64,000 bases of DNA from Spectribacter acetivorans (GTDB lineage Bacteria > Pseudomonadota > Gammaproteobacteria > Nevskiales > Salinisphaeraceae). The first letter of the stretch is position 1; every line of letters starts with the position of its first letter. The notes beneath the pieces were generated by a model. That model was not told the origin of the DNA. It ran no database searches and worked only from the letters and a program-made list of their open reading frames with translations. A program made the position numbers and the translations under genes. The DNA is taken from positions 310,001 through 374,000 of the forward strand of contig NZ_JAVRHY010000001.1 in the NCBI RefSeq assembly GCF_031846305.1. The letters are read 5' to 3'. Below, piece by piece: positions 25,123-34,746 of the stretch.

Positions 25123-25637
25123 CCCGCTGAAGCGGGCCGGGTGACTTTCTTGTGCGACAAGAAAGTCACCAAAGAAGCGCTTCCGGCGGGCGAGTCTTGC
25201 CTCGAACGGGGTTCGAGGCAGGATGCCCTGTGCGCTTCGGTCGGCGAGGGGGTTTCCGACAGTACATCCTTGTACTGCCGGAAACCGCGCGCCCGTCCTG
25301 GGCGCGCCCCTTCGGGCCTGGAACCTCGCCGCCCTGCAGTGCTCGGCTCGTCCCGACGGGAATAAAAAAGGTGCCACATCCGGGTTCGGCTGCTTCTTCC
25401 TCCCGTTAGCGCTTGCCGCCCGATCGCCGGGGCATCGGGTAAACGGGCCACGGATGGCCCGTTTAGTGCCGTTCAGGACACGATGTCCTGTCGGCACGGC
25501 CCGCTTCATGCGCCGGCGGTCGGGCGGGAATCCCCCGGTCAGCGCGGCTGCGCTGACCGGGGGACAAGCGGTTCGGGCGCCCTTCTTTTCGTTGCTTTTC
25601 TTGGGCGCGCAAGAAAAGGAACTCGCCCTTCAGGGCG
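25123..25637. repeat. hairpin-chain intergenic element with nested terminal inverted repeats
   Basis: The 680-bp gap between the hydrolase and purC holds no credible gene but about ten hairpins: 25123-25136 (6 bp), 25140-25170 (14 bp perfect, GCG loop), 25198-25220 (10 bp), 25251-25286 (15 pairs with one mismatch), 25287-25307 (8 bp), 25440-25465 (11 bp), 25466-25497 (13 pairs with an internal loop), 25531-25564 (15 bp perfect), 25595-25618 (9 bp) and 25624-25637 (6 bp). The two ends (about 25141-25180 and 25580-25622) are themselves imperfect inverted copies of each other, so the element looks like a non-autonomous mobile or dispersed repeat. From memory, similar hairpin-rich intergenic repeats recur in Pseudomonas and Xanthomonas relatives, where they are often mis-called as short proteins. 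Confidence 0.6.
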
Positions 25638-25716
25638 AAATTCTTCCGTTTAGCAGCATGAGTCGCATCATGAAGTGTCGCCGATCTTGACTGTCCGCTT
25701 CGAACGGACGACTGGC

Positions 25717-26598
25717 CTACTCGGTCAACCGCCTCTGCGCCTCCCGATACTTGGCCGCGGTATTGTGCAGCACCTCGTCAGGCAGCCGCGGTCCCGGCGC
25801 GGTCTTGTTCCAGTCCAGCGTCTCGAGGTAATCGCGGACGTACTGCTTGTCGAACGAGGGCGGGCTGATGCCGGTGCGGTACTCGCTGGCCGGCCAGAAG
25901 CGTGACGAATCGGGGGTCAGGACTTCGTCGATGAGTACCACCCGGCCGTCGGCGTCGGTGCCGAATTCCAGCTTGGTGTCGGCGATGATGATGCCGCGCT
26001 CGGCAGCGTAGGTGGCTGCCTGCCGGTAGATCGCCAGCGAGATGTCGCGTACCTGCTCGGCCAGATCACGGCCGACCAGGTTGACGGTGGTTTCGAAATC
26101 GATGTTCTCGTCGTGTTCGCCGGCCTCGGCCTTGCTAGAGGGTGTGTAGATCGGCTCGGGTAACTGCTGGGCCTGTGCCAGGCCGGCTGGCAGTTCGATG
26201 CCGCAGACCCGGCCGGTCTGCTGATAATCCTTCCACCCGGAACCGATGAGGTAGCCGCGCACGATGGCCTCGATGGGCAGCGGGGTGAGTCTCTTCACCA
26301 GCATCGCGCGGCCCGATACCTGCGCGAGTTCGGCCGGCGACAGGAAGTCGGTCAGCGCCCGGCCGGCCACGTGGCTGGCCACGCGGTCGCCGAAGTGGTC
26401 GAACCAGAAACGCGATACCGAGGTCAGTACCGCGCCCTTGCCGGGGATGGGGTCGGGCAGGACCACGTCGAATGCGGAGATGCGGTCGGTGGCCACAATC
26501 ACCAGATGATCCGCATCGGCGGCATAGATGTCGCGCACCTTGCCGCGGTTGAGCAACGTCAGGCTGGTGAGATCGGATTCGTACAGCGTGTCTTGCAT
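25717..26598 (-). CDS. purC: phosphoribosylaminoimidazole-succinocarboxamide synthase
   Basis: A 293-residue SAICAR synthetase, which joins aspartate to CAIR using ATP in purine synthesis. Recognisable blocks are NRGKVRDIY, ATDRISAFDVVLPDPIPGKG, PIEAIVRGYLIGSGWKDY, DTKLEFG and IDEVLTPDSSRFWP. At ~293 residues it belongs to the longer form rather than the ~237-residue E. coli type. I chose ATG 26598; the frame is open upstream, but that part runs antisense-free through the nitrilase gene in another frame and has no PurC similarity. It ends the minus-strand block after the nitrilase gene. Confidence 0.95.
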   Translation of the reverse strand: MQDTLYESDLTSLTLLNRGKVRDIYAADADHLVIVATDRISAFDVVLPDPIPGKGAVLTSVSRFWFDHFGDRVASHVAGRALTDFLSPAELAQVSGRAMLVKRLTPLPIEAIVRGYLIGSGWKDYQQTGRVCGIELPAGLAQAQQLPEPIYTPSSKAEAGEHDENIDFETTVNLVGRDLAEQVRDISLAIYRQAATYAAERGIIIADTKLEFGTDADGRVVLIDEVLTPDSSRFWPASEYRTGISPPSFDKQYVRDYLETLDWNKTAPGPRLPDEVLHNTAAKYREAQRRLTE

Positions 26599-26672
26599 CG
26601 GGTGGGTCCCGCACCTTGAAAAGCCGGCAAGCGTAACCGCGCGAACGCGGCAGGCCAATACGCGGCGGTTGA

Positions 26673-27485
26673 TTACAGCCGGCGGTGCGTCAGTGCCGGA
26701 AAGCGTTCGCGGGTGCGCAGCAGTCCGGCCACGTCGACATCGGCCATGGCCAGGCCCGGGCCGGCGGCAACGCGGTCGAGCACGCGGCCCCAGGGGTCGA
26801 CGATCATGCTGTCGCCGTGGGTTTCCCGGCCGCTGGCGTGGCGCCCGCCCTGATCCGGCGCGATCACGTAGCACAGGTTCTCGATCGCCCGCGCCCGCAA
26901 CAGTACTTCCCAGTGGGCGCGGCCGGTGGCGGCGGTGAAGGCGGCGGGCACCGCGAGCAGTTCGGCGCCGGCTGCGGACAGTTGCCGGTAGAGTTCGGGG
27001 AAGCGCAGGTCGTAGCACACCGTCAGCCCGAGGCGGCCCAGCGGGGTATCGATGACCACCGGTTCGGTGCCGGGGATGGTGCTGCCGGATTCCTTGTACT
27101 GTTCCCCGGTATCCGGCACCGATACGTCGAACAGGTGGATCTTGTCGAAGCGCGCCACCCGGGCGCCGTCCTCGGCGTAGACCGGGCAGGTCGCGAATGC
27201 GCGATCGCTGCGATCGTTGCCCCGGATCGGCAGCGTACCCCCGACCAGCCAGACCTTGCTGGCCGCGGCGGCGTCGGCGAGGAAATCCTGGATCGGCCCG
27301 CTGCCGTCGGGCTCCGCGATCCGCAGCTTGTCCGACTCGCGCTTGCCCATGAAGGCGAAGTTCTCCGGCAGAACAACCAGCCGGGCACCGGCATCGGCGG
27401 CGCGCCGGATCAGCTCGCCGGCGGCGGCCAGATTGCGGTCGCGGTCGGCACCGGAAACCATCTGGATGGCGGCAGCATTGGGCAT
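26673..27485 (-). CDS. carbon-nitrogen hydrolase, Nit/deaminated-glutathione amidase type
   Basis: A 270-residue nitrilase-superfamily amidase with the Glu-Lys-Cys triad visible: Glu in VVLPENFAFMG, Lys in FDKIHLFDV and Cys in LTVCYDLRFPEL. The sequence matches the Nit1/Nit2-like group; the best known activity of Nit1-type enzymes is hydrolysis of deaminated glutathione. It follows yhdP by 9 bp, the rng-yhdP-nit order being a conserved gammaproteobacterial arrangement that usually continues into tldD; here tldD lies elsewhere in the window (44078) and purC follows instead. Confidence 0.92.
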   Translation of the reverse strand: MPNAAAIQMVSGADRDRNLAAAGELIRRAADAGARLVVLPENFAFMGKRESDKLRIAEPDGSGPIQDFLADAAAASKVWLVGGTLPIRGNDRSDRAFATCPVYAEDGARVARFDKIHLFDVSVPDTGEQYKESGSTIPGTEPVVIDTPLGRLGLTVCYDLRFPELYRQLSAAGAELLAVPAAFTAATGRAHWEVLLRARAIENLCYVIAPDQGGRHASGRETHGDSMIVDPWGRVLDRVAAGPGLAMADVDVAGLLRTRERFPALTHRRL

Positions 27486-27494
27486 GGTTCGGGT

Positions 27495-30400
27495 CTACTC
27501 CTGGGTGGCCTCTTCCACGGGGTCGATCTGCGGATCGCTCCACTGGCCGGTCAGATCATAGGTCACGCTGGAAATTTCCGCGATCGGTTTGCGCAACAGC
27601 CGCTGGGCCACGAACAGGGCGGCCCCCACCGCGGGCCCGCCGAGTACGGTGCCGGCAATGGCCGCGGCGGATGACATCTTGGGCACGATGGTCACCCGCT
27701 GATCGTAGTCTCGGGCCGCCAGGCCCACCCGGCCGCGAATGCGGATGATGGCCGACGGCGTGTTGATGCGCAGATTGTCGGTGCGAGCATCGCCCGCGGT
27801 CACGTTGAAATCACCCTGCAGCCGGTCGAAGGCCATGCCCTCGTTCAGCACGTCGCGGAAATCCAGCAGCAGCCGGCGAGGCAGGGCGTAGAAATTCACC
27901 AGCCCCAGCACCCGGCCGGCGCCGGGTTCGATCGGCACCAGCGTGCCGTCCTCGAGCTTGAAGCTGAGGTGCCCATTGAGTCTTTCCGGCACCAGACCCG
28001 CGGCGGACGGTTCGAAGCGCAGCGCGGTAACCACCCGCGCCTTGTCGGCCCGCACGCTGGGGCTGAAGCCCAGGGCCTGGATCAGCCGCGCCAGGCCGCT
28101 GCCCTCCAGGGTGCTGTCGAATGTTGCCTGCGATTGCCCGCCGGTCCGCGTCCACTGGCCCTGGCCGGTCAGGTGCGTATCGTTGCCGTTCAGCGAAAGC
28201 TCTTCCAGGGCCACGCCGTTGTCGACGGCCCGGGCAGTGGCGGTCAACCGCCCCAGTGCGGTGCCATCGACCCAGAGTTCACTGATGGCAAGATCAACGC
28301 CGGGTAGCTGACCGGGGTCCATGGGGGCATCGGTGGCCGCCTGATCATCGGTGGGTTCGGTACGCGCAGCCGGCAACAGCGCCAGATGATCCAGCCGGGC
28401 ATGCACGGTCGGTCGGCTGTTGCCGGTCTCCCAGCGGACGTTGCCGGTGGCGCCGTCGCCGCTGAGATCGGCCTGCCAGCCGCGGTCGGCGGGCAGCGGC
28501 TTTACACGGAAACGCGTCGTCGGGACTGCCTGACCCTGCAGTCGGAGCCGGTCCACGGTCAGGTCACCGCCTCGCAGCCCAAGGCCAGATCCGTTGCGGG
28601 CACCGCCTGTCGGCAACAGGGCCTGCCAGGCCGGCAGGTCCAGCTCGGCCAGATACCCGCCCACCCATAAACCGTCGCCGGCCGGCGGGTTCACCGGGTC
28701 AGTGCCGAATACCAGGTCCGCCGCCTGCAGACGGTCGTCGGTACGGCGGAGTTCGGCGCGCAAGCGGTCGGCATAGTCCAGGGTGATGCGATTGCTGTCG
28801 GCGCTGACCGTGACCGACAGCGGGGCGCTGGTGCCGGCCGGCTTGCCCAGCGGGGCCGGCAGATCGAGGGCCAGGTCGGTCAGGTCACTGTGCAGCCGGA
28901 GGTCCGATATCCGGCCGCCGGCCGACACCCGCAGCCCTGCCTGCCAGACGGCGCTGCCGTCGGCGCGGGCCACCAGGTCGGCCGGCAACAGCGGTTCCCA
29001 CCATGGCGCCTGGGCCGGCAGGCTCAGGTCGGCTCGGGCATCGATGGCCAGGCCGTCGGCCCCGGCCGGGGTCAGGTCCGCCTGCACCGGCATGCCCATG
29101 AACCGTCCCTCGATGCCCTGCGCATACAGGCCCTTGAGGTCGAAGCGCAGATCGCCCTCCAGGCCCTGCAGAGGCCGTGGCAGCGCCGGGTGCGTGAGGG
29201 TGACGCCGCGCAGGTCGATGGTGCCGTCCACGGCCACATCGGCATCGAGATCCGGCTTCAGCGGCAGCGACAGGGCCAGCGTCAGCCCCGCCGGCCCGCT
29301 GACCTCGAGAACTTCTGCAATCCGCCCGAACTTGTCGGCCAGTGGCGACGCGGGAATGAAGCGCATCATGGCATCGGCGCCGGCTTCGTCGAGCCGCCCG
29401 TCGACCGCCAGGACGGGTTCGCGCACGTTGGGGACATGGGCGCTGGCCGGCCCTACCTCGACGCCGAGGATGCGCCCCCGCGAGGCCTGGATGTCGAGGG
29501 TGTCCCCAACCAGCGTGAGTTGGCCTTCGATGTCCTGCATCGCGGGCCAGTCGGGCTTGTAGGCCATGTCCACGTCTTCGCCGACCACCGAGACGCGGAA
29601 CTCGCCATTACCCGCGGCGAACGGAAACTGCGATAGCGGACCCGCCAGACGTACCTCGGCGCTGGTGACGCGAGCCGCGGTGATCGCGCGCGGCAGCCAG
29701 TCCCGCAGCCGCTTGTTGGGCATGTCATCGGCCTGGGGCAGATGCGCGAACAGCGGCGGGAGATCGGCCGATTCGCCGGTGAACGTCAGATCGGCGCGCG
29801 GGGCACCGCCGTTCCCGTCCCAGCTCAGTTCGCCGCCGCCGGCAAACGTGGTTTGCCCCGAGGTCAGCCGGGCATCCGCCAGATGCAACGTGCCGCCGCC
29901 CCCGCTATCCGGTGACCAGCTCAGCTTGCCGCGACCGTTGGTCAGCGGCAGTTCGCCGCGCACGTAGCGCTGCCAGGTCAGGCCGCCGTCCACATTTTCG
30001 ACCGTCAGCGTGGCGCCTTCGGGGCCGAGGGTGGACTGGCCGTCGATTCGCCCCAGCGCCAGACCCAGCCCCGCATGATCCAGGGCCAGGTCCTCGAAGG
30101 CCACCAGGCCTCGTGTCTGACCCGGCGTTCGCAGCGGCATCCGGAACGACAGCCGTGATATCCGGCCCTGGCCCGTTAGCTGCCGGGCGCCGAGCAGGCC
30201 CACTCGCGCCGCGGCCGCTGCCAGGCTGGCCGGCAGATCGGTGATCTCGCCGCTGAGGCTGGTCAGCGCCGGATTCAACCGGGCCCGGCCGTTGGCCTCA
30301 ACGGGGCGATCATCCGCGCGTAGCGATTCGAGGTTGATGGCATAGCCCTCCGCGTCGGGCTCAACGTTAAAGTCCATCCGCAGCGGCGGGGCGACGGGGC

Positions 30401-31262
30401 TGGCATCCCGACCCCGAAGCGCCTCGCTGACGGCCGTGGCCCGCGCGCCGTCCAGCGCCCGGTCGGCCCAGTCCACCCACAGTTCAACATCGCTGTGTCC
30501 GCCCTCGAGGCCGGCGGTCTCCAGCCCGGCTTCGGACAGCAGCTCCGGTGCGTTCAGGCCGCCGAGGCGGATGTAGGCATTGGCGGCCAGATCCCGCCAG
30601 CGGGTGAGATCGCCGTAGGCGAAGATATCGGCATGCACGTGGTCGCCCCAGGCCGGCGGCAGTTCGGCATCGCCGATCACCCGGTGGCGGCTGTCCTGCG
30701 ATTGCAGGGTCAGTTCGACATCATCCAGGGTGCCCAGTATCCGGGTGTTGGCGCCGGCGGCCAGGCCCAGCTGGCCGTCGCGAACGCGGATGCGATCCAC
30801 CCGATCCAGCCAGGTGGCGGCATCGTCCAGGCTGAAAGCCGGGCCGCCGCCGCTGGCCAGCCCGCGCAGACGCAGCCCACCGTCATCACCGCGGTAGATC
30901 GCCAGCTGCGGCCCCACCAGCGTGAGGTCGCGCGGAATGCGGCCGCCGCGCAACAGGTCCACGAAGCTGAAGCGTACTGCCAGCTGCTCCAGGCGCACCA
31001 CGGTGGGGCCGCCGGCGGATTCCAGCAGCGCCACATCGCTGAGTTCCAGGACCGGCCCGGTCCAGTCCCAGGCCAGACCCAGGCGGCCGATAGTCAGCGG
31101 CTGCTCTAGCTCCTCGCCGATGCGTTCGGTGAGTTCGGCACGGTAGCCGGGCAGGGTGCGGTCGATCAGGCGTACGGCGCCCACCGCCAGTCCGGCCACG
31201 ATGACCAGACTGGCCAGGGTGACCAGCAGCAGGGTCTTGAGTCGCAGGTTGCGGCGCCGCAT
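27495..31262 (-). CDS. yhdP: AsmA-like inner-membrane protein YhdP (TIGR02099 type)
   Basis: A 1255-residue AsmA-superfamily protein: one N-terminal transmembrane anchor (LLLVTLASLVIVAGLAVGAV), a very long periplasmic beta-rich body (DUF3971/AsmA2-like) and a conserved C-terminal segment containing GAGRVLGLVNFYALPRRLLLDF and VGLAARDYDQRVTIVPKMSS. In E. coli YhdP, TamB and YdbH move phospholipids to the outer membrane. The length matches the family (~1266 in E. coli). It is located between rng and the nitrilase, a conserved order. Confidence 0.93.
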   Translation of the reverse strand: MRRRNLRLKTLLLVTLASLVIVAGLAVGAVRLIDRTLPGYRAELTERIGEELEQPLTIGRLGLAWDWTGPVLELSDVALLESAGGPTVVRLEQLAVRFSFVDLLRGGRIPRDLTLVGPQLAIYRGDDGGLRLRGLASGGGPAFSLDDAATWLDRVDRIRVRDGQLGLAAGANTRILGTLDDVELTLQSQDSRHRVIGDAELPPAWGDHVHADIFAYGDLTRWRDLAANAYIRLGGLNAPELLSEAGLETAGLEGGHSDVELWVDWADRALDGARATAVSEALRGRDASPVAPPLRMDFNVEPDAEGYAINLESLRADDRPVEANGRARLNPALTSLSGEITDLPASLAAAAARVGLLGARQLTGQGRISRLSFRMPLRTPGQTRGLVAFEDLALDHAGLGLALGRIDGQSTLGPEGATLTVENVDGGLTWQRYVRGELPLTNGRGKLSWSPDSGGGGTLHLADARLTSGQTTFAGGGELSWDGNGGAPRADLTFTGESADLPPLFAHLPQADDMPNKRLRDWLPRAITAARVTSAEVRLAGPLSQFPFAAGNGEFRVSVVGEDVDMAYKPDWPAMQDIEGQLTLVGDTLDIQASRGRILGVEVGPASAHVPNVREPVLAVDGRLDEAGADAMMRFIPASPLADKFGRIAEVLEVSGPAGLTLALSLPLKPDLDADVAVDGTIDLRGVTLTHPALPRPLQGLEGDLRFDLKGLYAQGIEGRFMGMPVQADLTPAGADGLAIDARADLSLPAQAPWWEPLLPADLVARADGSAVWQAGLRVSAGGRISDLRLHSDLTDLALDLPAPLGKPAGTSAPLSVTVSADSNRITLDYADRLRAELRRTDDRLQAADLVFGTDPVNPPAGDGLWVGGYLAELDLPAWQALLPTGGARNGSGLGLRGGDLTVDRLRLQGQAVPTTRFRVKPLPADRGWQADLSGDGATGNVRWETGNSRPTVHARLDHLALLPAARTEPTDDQAATDAPMDPGQLPGVDLAISELWVDGTALGRLTATARAVDNGVALEELSLNGNDTHLTGQGQWTRTGGQSQATFDSTLEGSGLARLIQALGFSPSVRADKARVVTALRFEPSAAGLVPERLNGHLSFKLEDGTLVPIEPGAGRVLGLVNFYALPRRLLLDFRDVLNEGMAFDRLQGDFNVTAGDARTDNLRINTPSAIIRIRGRVGLAARDYDQRVTIVPKMSSAAAIAGTVLGGPAVGAALFVAQRLLRKPIAEISSVTYDLTGQWSDPQIDPVEEATQE

Positions 31263-31398
31263 GGCGGCGGCTCAGCCGCGGTCGGCCCGCGGGCGCATTC
31301 GGTTGGTGTCTGGCGGCATGGTGTCGGTGGGTGTCACTGGTTTGTACGTCTGTGCCGGTGGGCGCCTGCGGCCGGAAGCTGTTCTCGCGGCAGCCCCG

Positions 31399-32859
31399 CT
31401 ACATCAGTACGACATCGAAATTGGCCTGTTGATACAGCGACTCCGCCTGTAAGCGTATCGGCCGATCAATGGTAGCGGACAGTTCGGCCAGTGCCTCGGC
31501 CTGTTCATCGAGCAGTACCGCCACCACGTCCGGGCTGGCCAGCAGCAGGATTTCCCGGGCCTCGAACTGGCGGGCGCTCCGCAGGATGTCGCGGAAAATC
31601 TCGTGGCAGACGGTTTCCGGCGTTTTCACCGAACCGCGGCCCCCGCAACTGGGACAGGTCTCGCACAGCTGATGTTCCAGGCTGTCGCGGGTGCGCTTGC
31701 GGGTCATCTCCACCAGGCCCAGAGGCGAGATCGGGTAGATGGTGCTGCGGGCCGAGTCCTGCGCCAGGGCCTTCTCGAGCATCCGGAGGACCTGCTGGCG
31801 GTCCGCCTCCAGGGTCATGTCGATGAAATCGACGATGATCAGGCCGCCCAGGTTGCGCAGGCGCAGCTGCCGGGCCAGCGTCTGGGCGGCTTCCAGGTTG
31901 GTGCGCAGGATGGTCTCGTCGAGATTGCGGCTGCCCACGAAGCCGGCGGTGTTCACGTCCACCGTGGTCATCGCCTCGGTCTGCTCGATCACCAGGCTGC
32001 CGCCGGATTTCAGCGGCACGGTCGATTGCAGGGCCCGTTCGATCTCGTCCTCCACCCCGAACAGGTCGAAGATGGGCGCGGCACCGGTATAACGCTCGAT
32101 ACGTTCGACCATCTCCGGCACGAAGCGACGGGCGAAGTCCACGGTTTCCTGCCAGGCCTCGGCGTCGTCGATGCGGATGCGCTCGACCGCCGGCGAGAGC
32201 AGATCCCGGATCATCCGGGTGACCAGCGGCAGGTCGCCATGCACCAGGGTCGCGGGCTGGGCGGTTCGGACCTGCTCGTTGATCGATTCCCACAGACGCG
32301 CGAGAAATCGCATGTCCGCGGCCAGGGCATGCGGCTCGGCCCCCTCGCCAACGGTACGCACGATGAACCCGCCCGGCATCTCCATCTGGGTCTTCAGACG
32401 GGTGACCACTTCGATCAGCCGCTCGCGCTCGTCCGTGTCCTCGATGCGGGCGGACACCGCCACCTGCTCGTTGTGCGGCATCAGCACGAGAAACCGCGAG
32501 GGAATGGACAACTCGGTGGTCAGCCGTGCGCCCTTGCTGCCGATCGGCTCCTTGACCACCTGCACCAGCACGTTGTCGCCGTCAGCAAGCAACTGCTGGA
32601 TGCCGGGCGCCTCGATGGTGTCCTCGCCGTGCTGGCGGACGATATCGCTGGCGTGGAGAAAGGCGGTACGGGCCAGCCCGATTTCAATGAAGGCCGCCTG
32701 CATGCCGGGCAGCACCCGCTGCACCCGGCCCATGTAAATGTTGCCCGCTACGCCGCGGCGCGAATCGCGCTGCAGAAAGACTTCCTGGAGAGAAGCGTTT
32801 TCCACCTGGGCAACGCGGGTCTCCCCCGGTGCCACATTGACCAGGATTTCGAGGCTCAC
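31399..32859 (-). CDS. rng: ribonuclease G
   Basis: A 486-residue RNase E/G-family endoribonuclease that matures the 5' end of 16S rRNA and cuts mRNAs. It has the N-terminal S1-like domain (RRGVAGNIYMGRVQRVLPGMQAAF), the RNase-H-like and DNase I-like regions, catalytic acidic residues in TTVDVNTAGFVGSRN and GGLIIVDFIDM, and the Zn-link CPSCGGRG. The length matches RNase G (489 in E. coli); there is no C-terminal degradosome scaffold as in RNase E. It lies 128 bp after rlmH and 136 bp before yhdP; no maf gene is present at the usual place. Confidence 0.95.
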   Translation of the reverse strand: MSLEILVNVAPGETRVAQVENASLQEVFLQRDSRRGVAGNIYMGRVQRVLPGMQAAFIEIGLARTAFLHASDIVRQHGEDTIEAPGIQQLLADGDNVLVQVVKEPIGSKGARLTTELSIPSRFLVLMPHNEQVAVSARIEDTDERERLIEVVTRLKTQMEMPGGFIVRTVGEGAEPHALAADMRFLARLWESINEQVRTAQPATLVHGDLPLVTRMIRDLLSPAVERIRIDDAEAWQETVDFARRFVPEMVERIERYTGAAPIFDLFGVEDEIERALQSTVPLKSGGSLVIEQTEAMTTVDVNTAGFVGSRNLDETILRTNLEAAQTLARQLRLRNLGGLIIVDFIDMTLEADRQQVLRMLEKALAQDSARSTIYPISPLGLVEMTRKRTRDSLEHQLCETCPSCGGRGSVKTPETVCHEIFRDILRSARQFEAREILLLASPDVVAVLLDEQAEALAELSATIDRPIRLQAESLYQQANFDVVLM

Positions 32860-32987
32860 GGCAGGTGGCCTCAGTCGGAATCCGGATCGTCAGTTCGGCG
32901 GCTGGATTTGTGATGACAATGGTTCATGGCACCGATTGTCGAACGGCGCCCGGATTGCTGCAAGTTTCGGTGCCGCTGACGGCGATT

Positions 32988-33455
32988 TCAGCGGTGGTAG
33001 GGATGTCCGGCCAGCAGCGAGGTCGCCCGGTAGAGTGCCTCCGCCACCACCACCCGCACCAGACCGTGCGGCAGGGTCAGCGGGGACAGTGACCAGCTCT
33101 GATCGGCCCGGGCCCGGCAATCCGGCGACAGGCCATCGGGCCCGCCGATCAGCAGGCTGCGGTCGCGGCCGTCCATGCGCCAGGCTTCGATCTGGTCCGC
33201 GAGATCACGGGTGCGCCAGGCGCGGCCGTCCACATCCAGCGCGACTACGGCGTGATTGTCAGGCACGGCAGCCAGCATCCGACGCCCCTCGTCGGCCACC
33301 GCCGCGTCCGGGGGTTCCTGCTTGCGGCGGTGCCCCAGCGGGATTTCCGTGAGTTGCAGCGGACAGTCATTGCCCAACCGCTTGGCATACTCGCGATATC
33401 CCCGCTCGACCCAGTCGGGCATGCGGGTACCGCAGGCGACCAGATTCAGCCGCAA
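32988..33455 (-). CDS. rlmH: 23S rRNA pseudouridine-1915 N3-methyltransferase
   Basis: A 155-residue SPOUT methyltransferase that modifies Psi1915 of helix 69 in 23S rRNA. Family hallmarks: LVACGTRMPDWVERGYREYA at the N-terminus, LDVDGRAW, FIIGGPDG-like LLIGGPDG, and the C-terminal HGLVRVVVAEALYRATSLLAGHPYHR. The start is a TTG at 33455, supported by GGAGG six bases upstream and by the family's exact length of 155; no in-frame ATG gives the conserved N-terminus. It is normally beside rsfS, but here rsfS is about 10 kb away. Confidence 0.94.
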   Translation of the reverse strand: MRLNLVACGTRMPDWVERGYREYAKRLGNDCPLQLTEIPLGHRRKQEPPDAAVADEGRRMLAAVPDNHAVVALDVDGRAWRTRDLADQIEAWRMDGRDRSLLIGGPDGLSPDCRARADQSWSLSPLTLPHGLVRVVVAEALYRATSLLAGHPYHR

Positions 33456-33469
33456 ACCGCGCCTCCGGC

Positions 33470-33943
33470 TCAGCCCGGCAACAGGCCGTAACGTCCGCCG
33501 GCGGCCACCGCCACCACGATCAGGCCCAGCAGCAGGTTGACGCCGATCAGCACGCGAATCTGATTGAGGTAGCGGGCCCCCTCGTTGAGGGTGCCGGCCT
33601 CCAGGGCCAGACGCAGCCGGCGCCAGGGGGCGAAGTACACATGTCCGAACAGCGCGAACATCAGCCAGCCGAGGCCGTGCATGATGTGCACATGGGTTCC
33701 GGCGCCGCCCATGCCGCCCAGCACCGCGAAGATCAGCCAGTAGCCGGTGGCCAGCAGCGCGATTACCGACAGCCACACGAACGGGAAGAAGCGGGCGAAC
33801 ACGCCGGCCCACAATGCCAGCCGGTCGGCCAGTGCCAGTTGCCCGGCGGCCGGGCGCAGGGCCATGTAGGCGAAGAACATGCCCCCCACCCAGACGACGG
33901 CGGCGAGTACGTGGAGTGCGATGGCAAGGCCGTTGATGCTCAT
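33470..33943 (-). CDS. CopD-like integral membrane protein
   Basis: A 157-residue protein with four predicted membrane helices and conserved histidines (LHVLAAVVWVGGMFF, THVHIMHGLGW, FGHVYF), as in the small stand-alone CopD-like family related to heme- or copper-associated membrane proteins. A direct role in copper uptake is not shown. It lies 14 bp upstream of rlmH and may be co-transcribed; rpe is divergent. Confidence 0.82.
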   Translation of the reverse strand: MSINGLAIALHVLAAVVWVGGMFFAYMALRPAAGQLALADRLALWAGVFARFFPFVWLSVIALLATGYWLIFAVLGGMGGAGTHVHIMHGLGWLMFALFGHVYFAPWRRLRLALEAGTLNEGARYLNQIRVLIGVNLLLGLIVVAVAAGGRYGLLPG

Positions 33944-34056
33944 GGCGATTCCCTGCTGTGAGGCAATGCCCGGTAGGTTACAGTACGCCGGCCGTGAAAC
34001 GTGTCGCGCCCGGCCGGTTCGCCCGGCGCGGATGACATCAACAGTAGGAGACGATC

Positions 34057-34746
34057 ATGGCGCTGGCGGATCGTGATTTCCTGATTGCCCCGTCCATTCT
34101 GGCTGCCGACCTCGCCCGCCTCGGCGACGAGGTGCACGACGTGCTCGAGGCTGGCGCCGACTGGGTGCATTTCGACGTGATGGACAACCATTACGTGCCC
34201 AATCTCACCTTCGGGCCGCCGGTGTGCAAGGCGTTGAAGGATTACGGCATTACCGCGCCGCTGGACGTGCATCTCATGGTCAAGCCGGTGGACCGCCTGA
34301 TCGGGGATTTTCTCGAGGCCGGTGCGGCCAGCATCACCTTCCATCCGGAGGCCAGCGAGCATATCGATCGCAGCCTGCAGCTGATCCGCGACGGCGGCGC
34401 CAAGTGCGGGCTGGTGTTCAACCCGGCTACGCCGCTGTACTACCTCAAGCACGTACTGGACAAGATCGACATCGTGCTGATCATGTCGGTCAACCCGGGC
34501 TTCGGCGGCCAGAGCTTCATTCCCGAGGCGCTCAACAAGCTGCGGGAAGCACGCGAGCTGATTGACGCCTCCGGCCAGGACATCCGGCTGGAAGTGGACG
34601 GCGGGGTGAAAACCGAGAACATTGCCGAGGTGGCGAAGGCCGGGGCCGATACGTTCGTGGCCGGTTCGGCGATCTTCAGCAAGGATGACTACGCCGCCAC
34701 CATCGCCGACATGCGGCGCGAGCTGGATCGCCTGCGTTCGGTCTAG
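34057..34746 (+). CDS. rpe: ribulose-phosphate 3-epimerase
   Basis: A 229-residue TIM-barrel epimerase that interconverts ribulose-5-phosphate and xylulose-5-phosphate. Motifs: IAPSILAADLARLGDEV, HFDVMDNHYVPNLTFGPPV, LDVHLMVK, VLIMSVNPGFGGQSFIP and EVDGGVKTENI. A GGAG ribosome-binding site lies 9 bases upstream of the ATG. In many relatives gph sits between rpe and trpE; here there is only a 233-bp non-coding gap. Confidence 0.96.
   Translation: MALADRDFLIAPSILAADLARLGDEVHDVLEAGADWVHFDVMDNHYVPNLTFGPPVCKALKDYGITAPLDVHLMVKPVDRLIGDFLEAGAASITFHPEASEHIDRSLQLIRDGGAKCGLVFNPATPLYYLKHVLDKIDIVLIMSVNPGFGGQSFIPEALNKLREARELIDASGQDIRLEVDGGVKTENIAEVAKAGADTFVAGSAIFSKDDYAATIADMRRELDRLRSV

Noticed and set aside
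25087..25509. 140-residue open frame in the hairpin-rich gap
   Set aside because: It is made of the hairpin sequences, has no start signal and a composition unlike real proteins; such repeats are often mis-called as genes.
26599..27543. N-terminal extension of purC through the nitrilase region (608-residue frame)
   Set aside because: Only the last 293 residues resemble PurC; the extension is Arg/Pro-rich and overlaps the real nitrilase gene in another frame.
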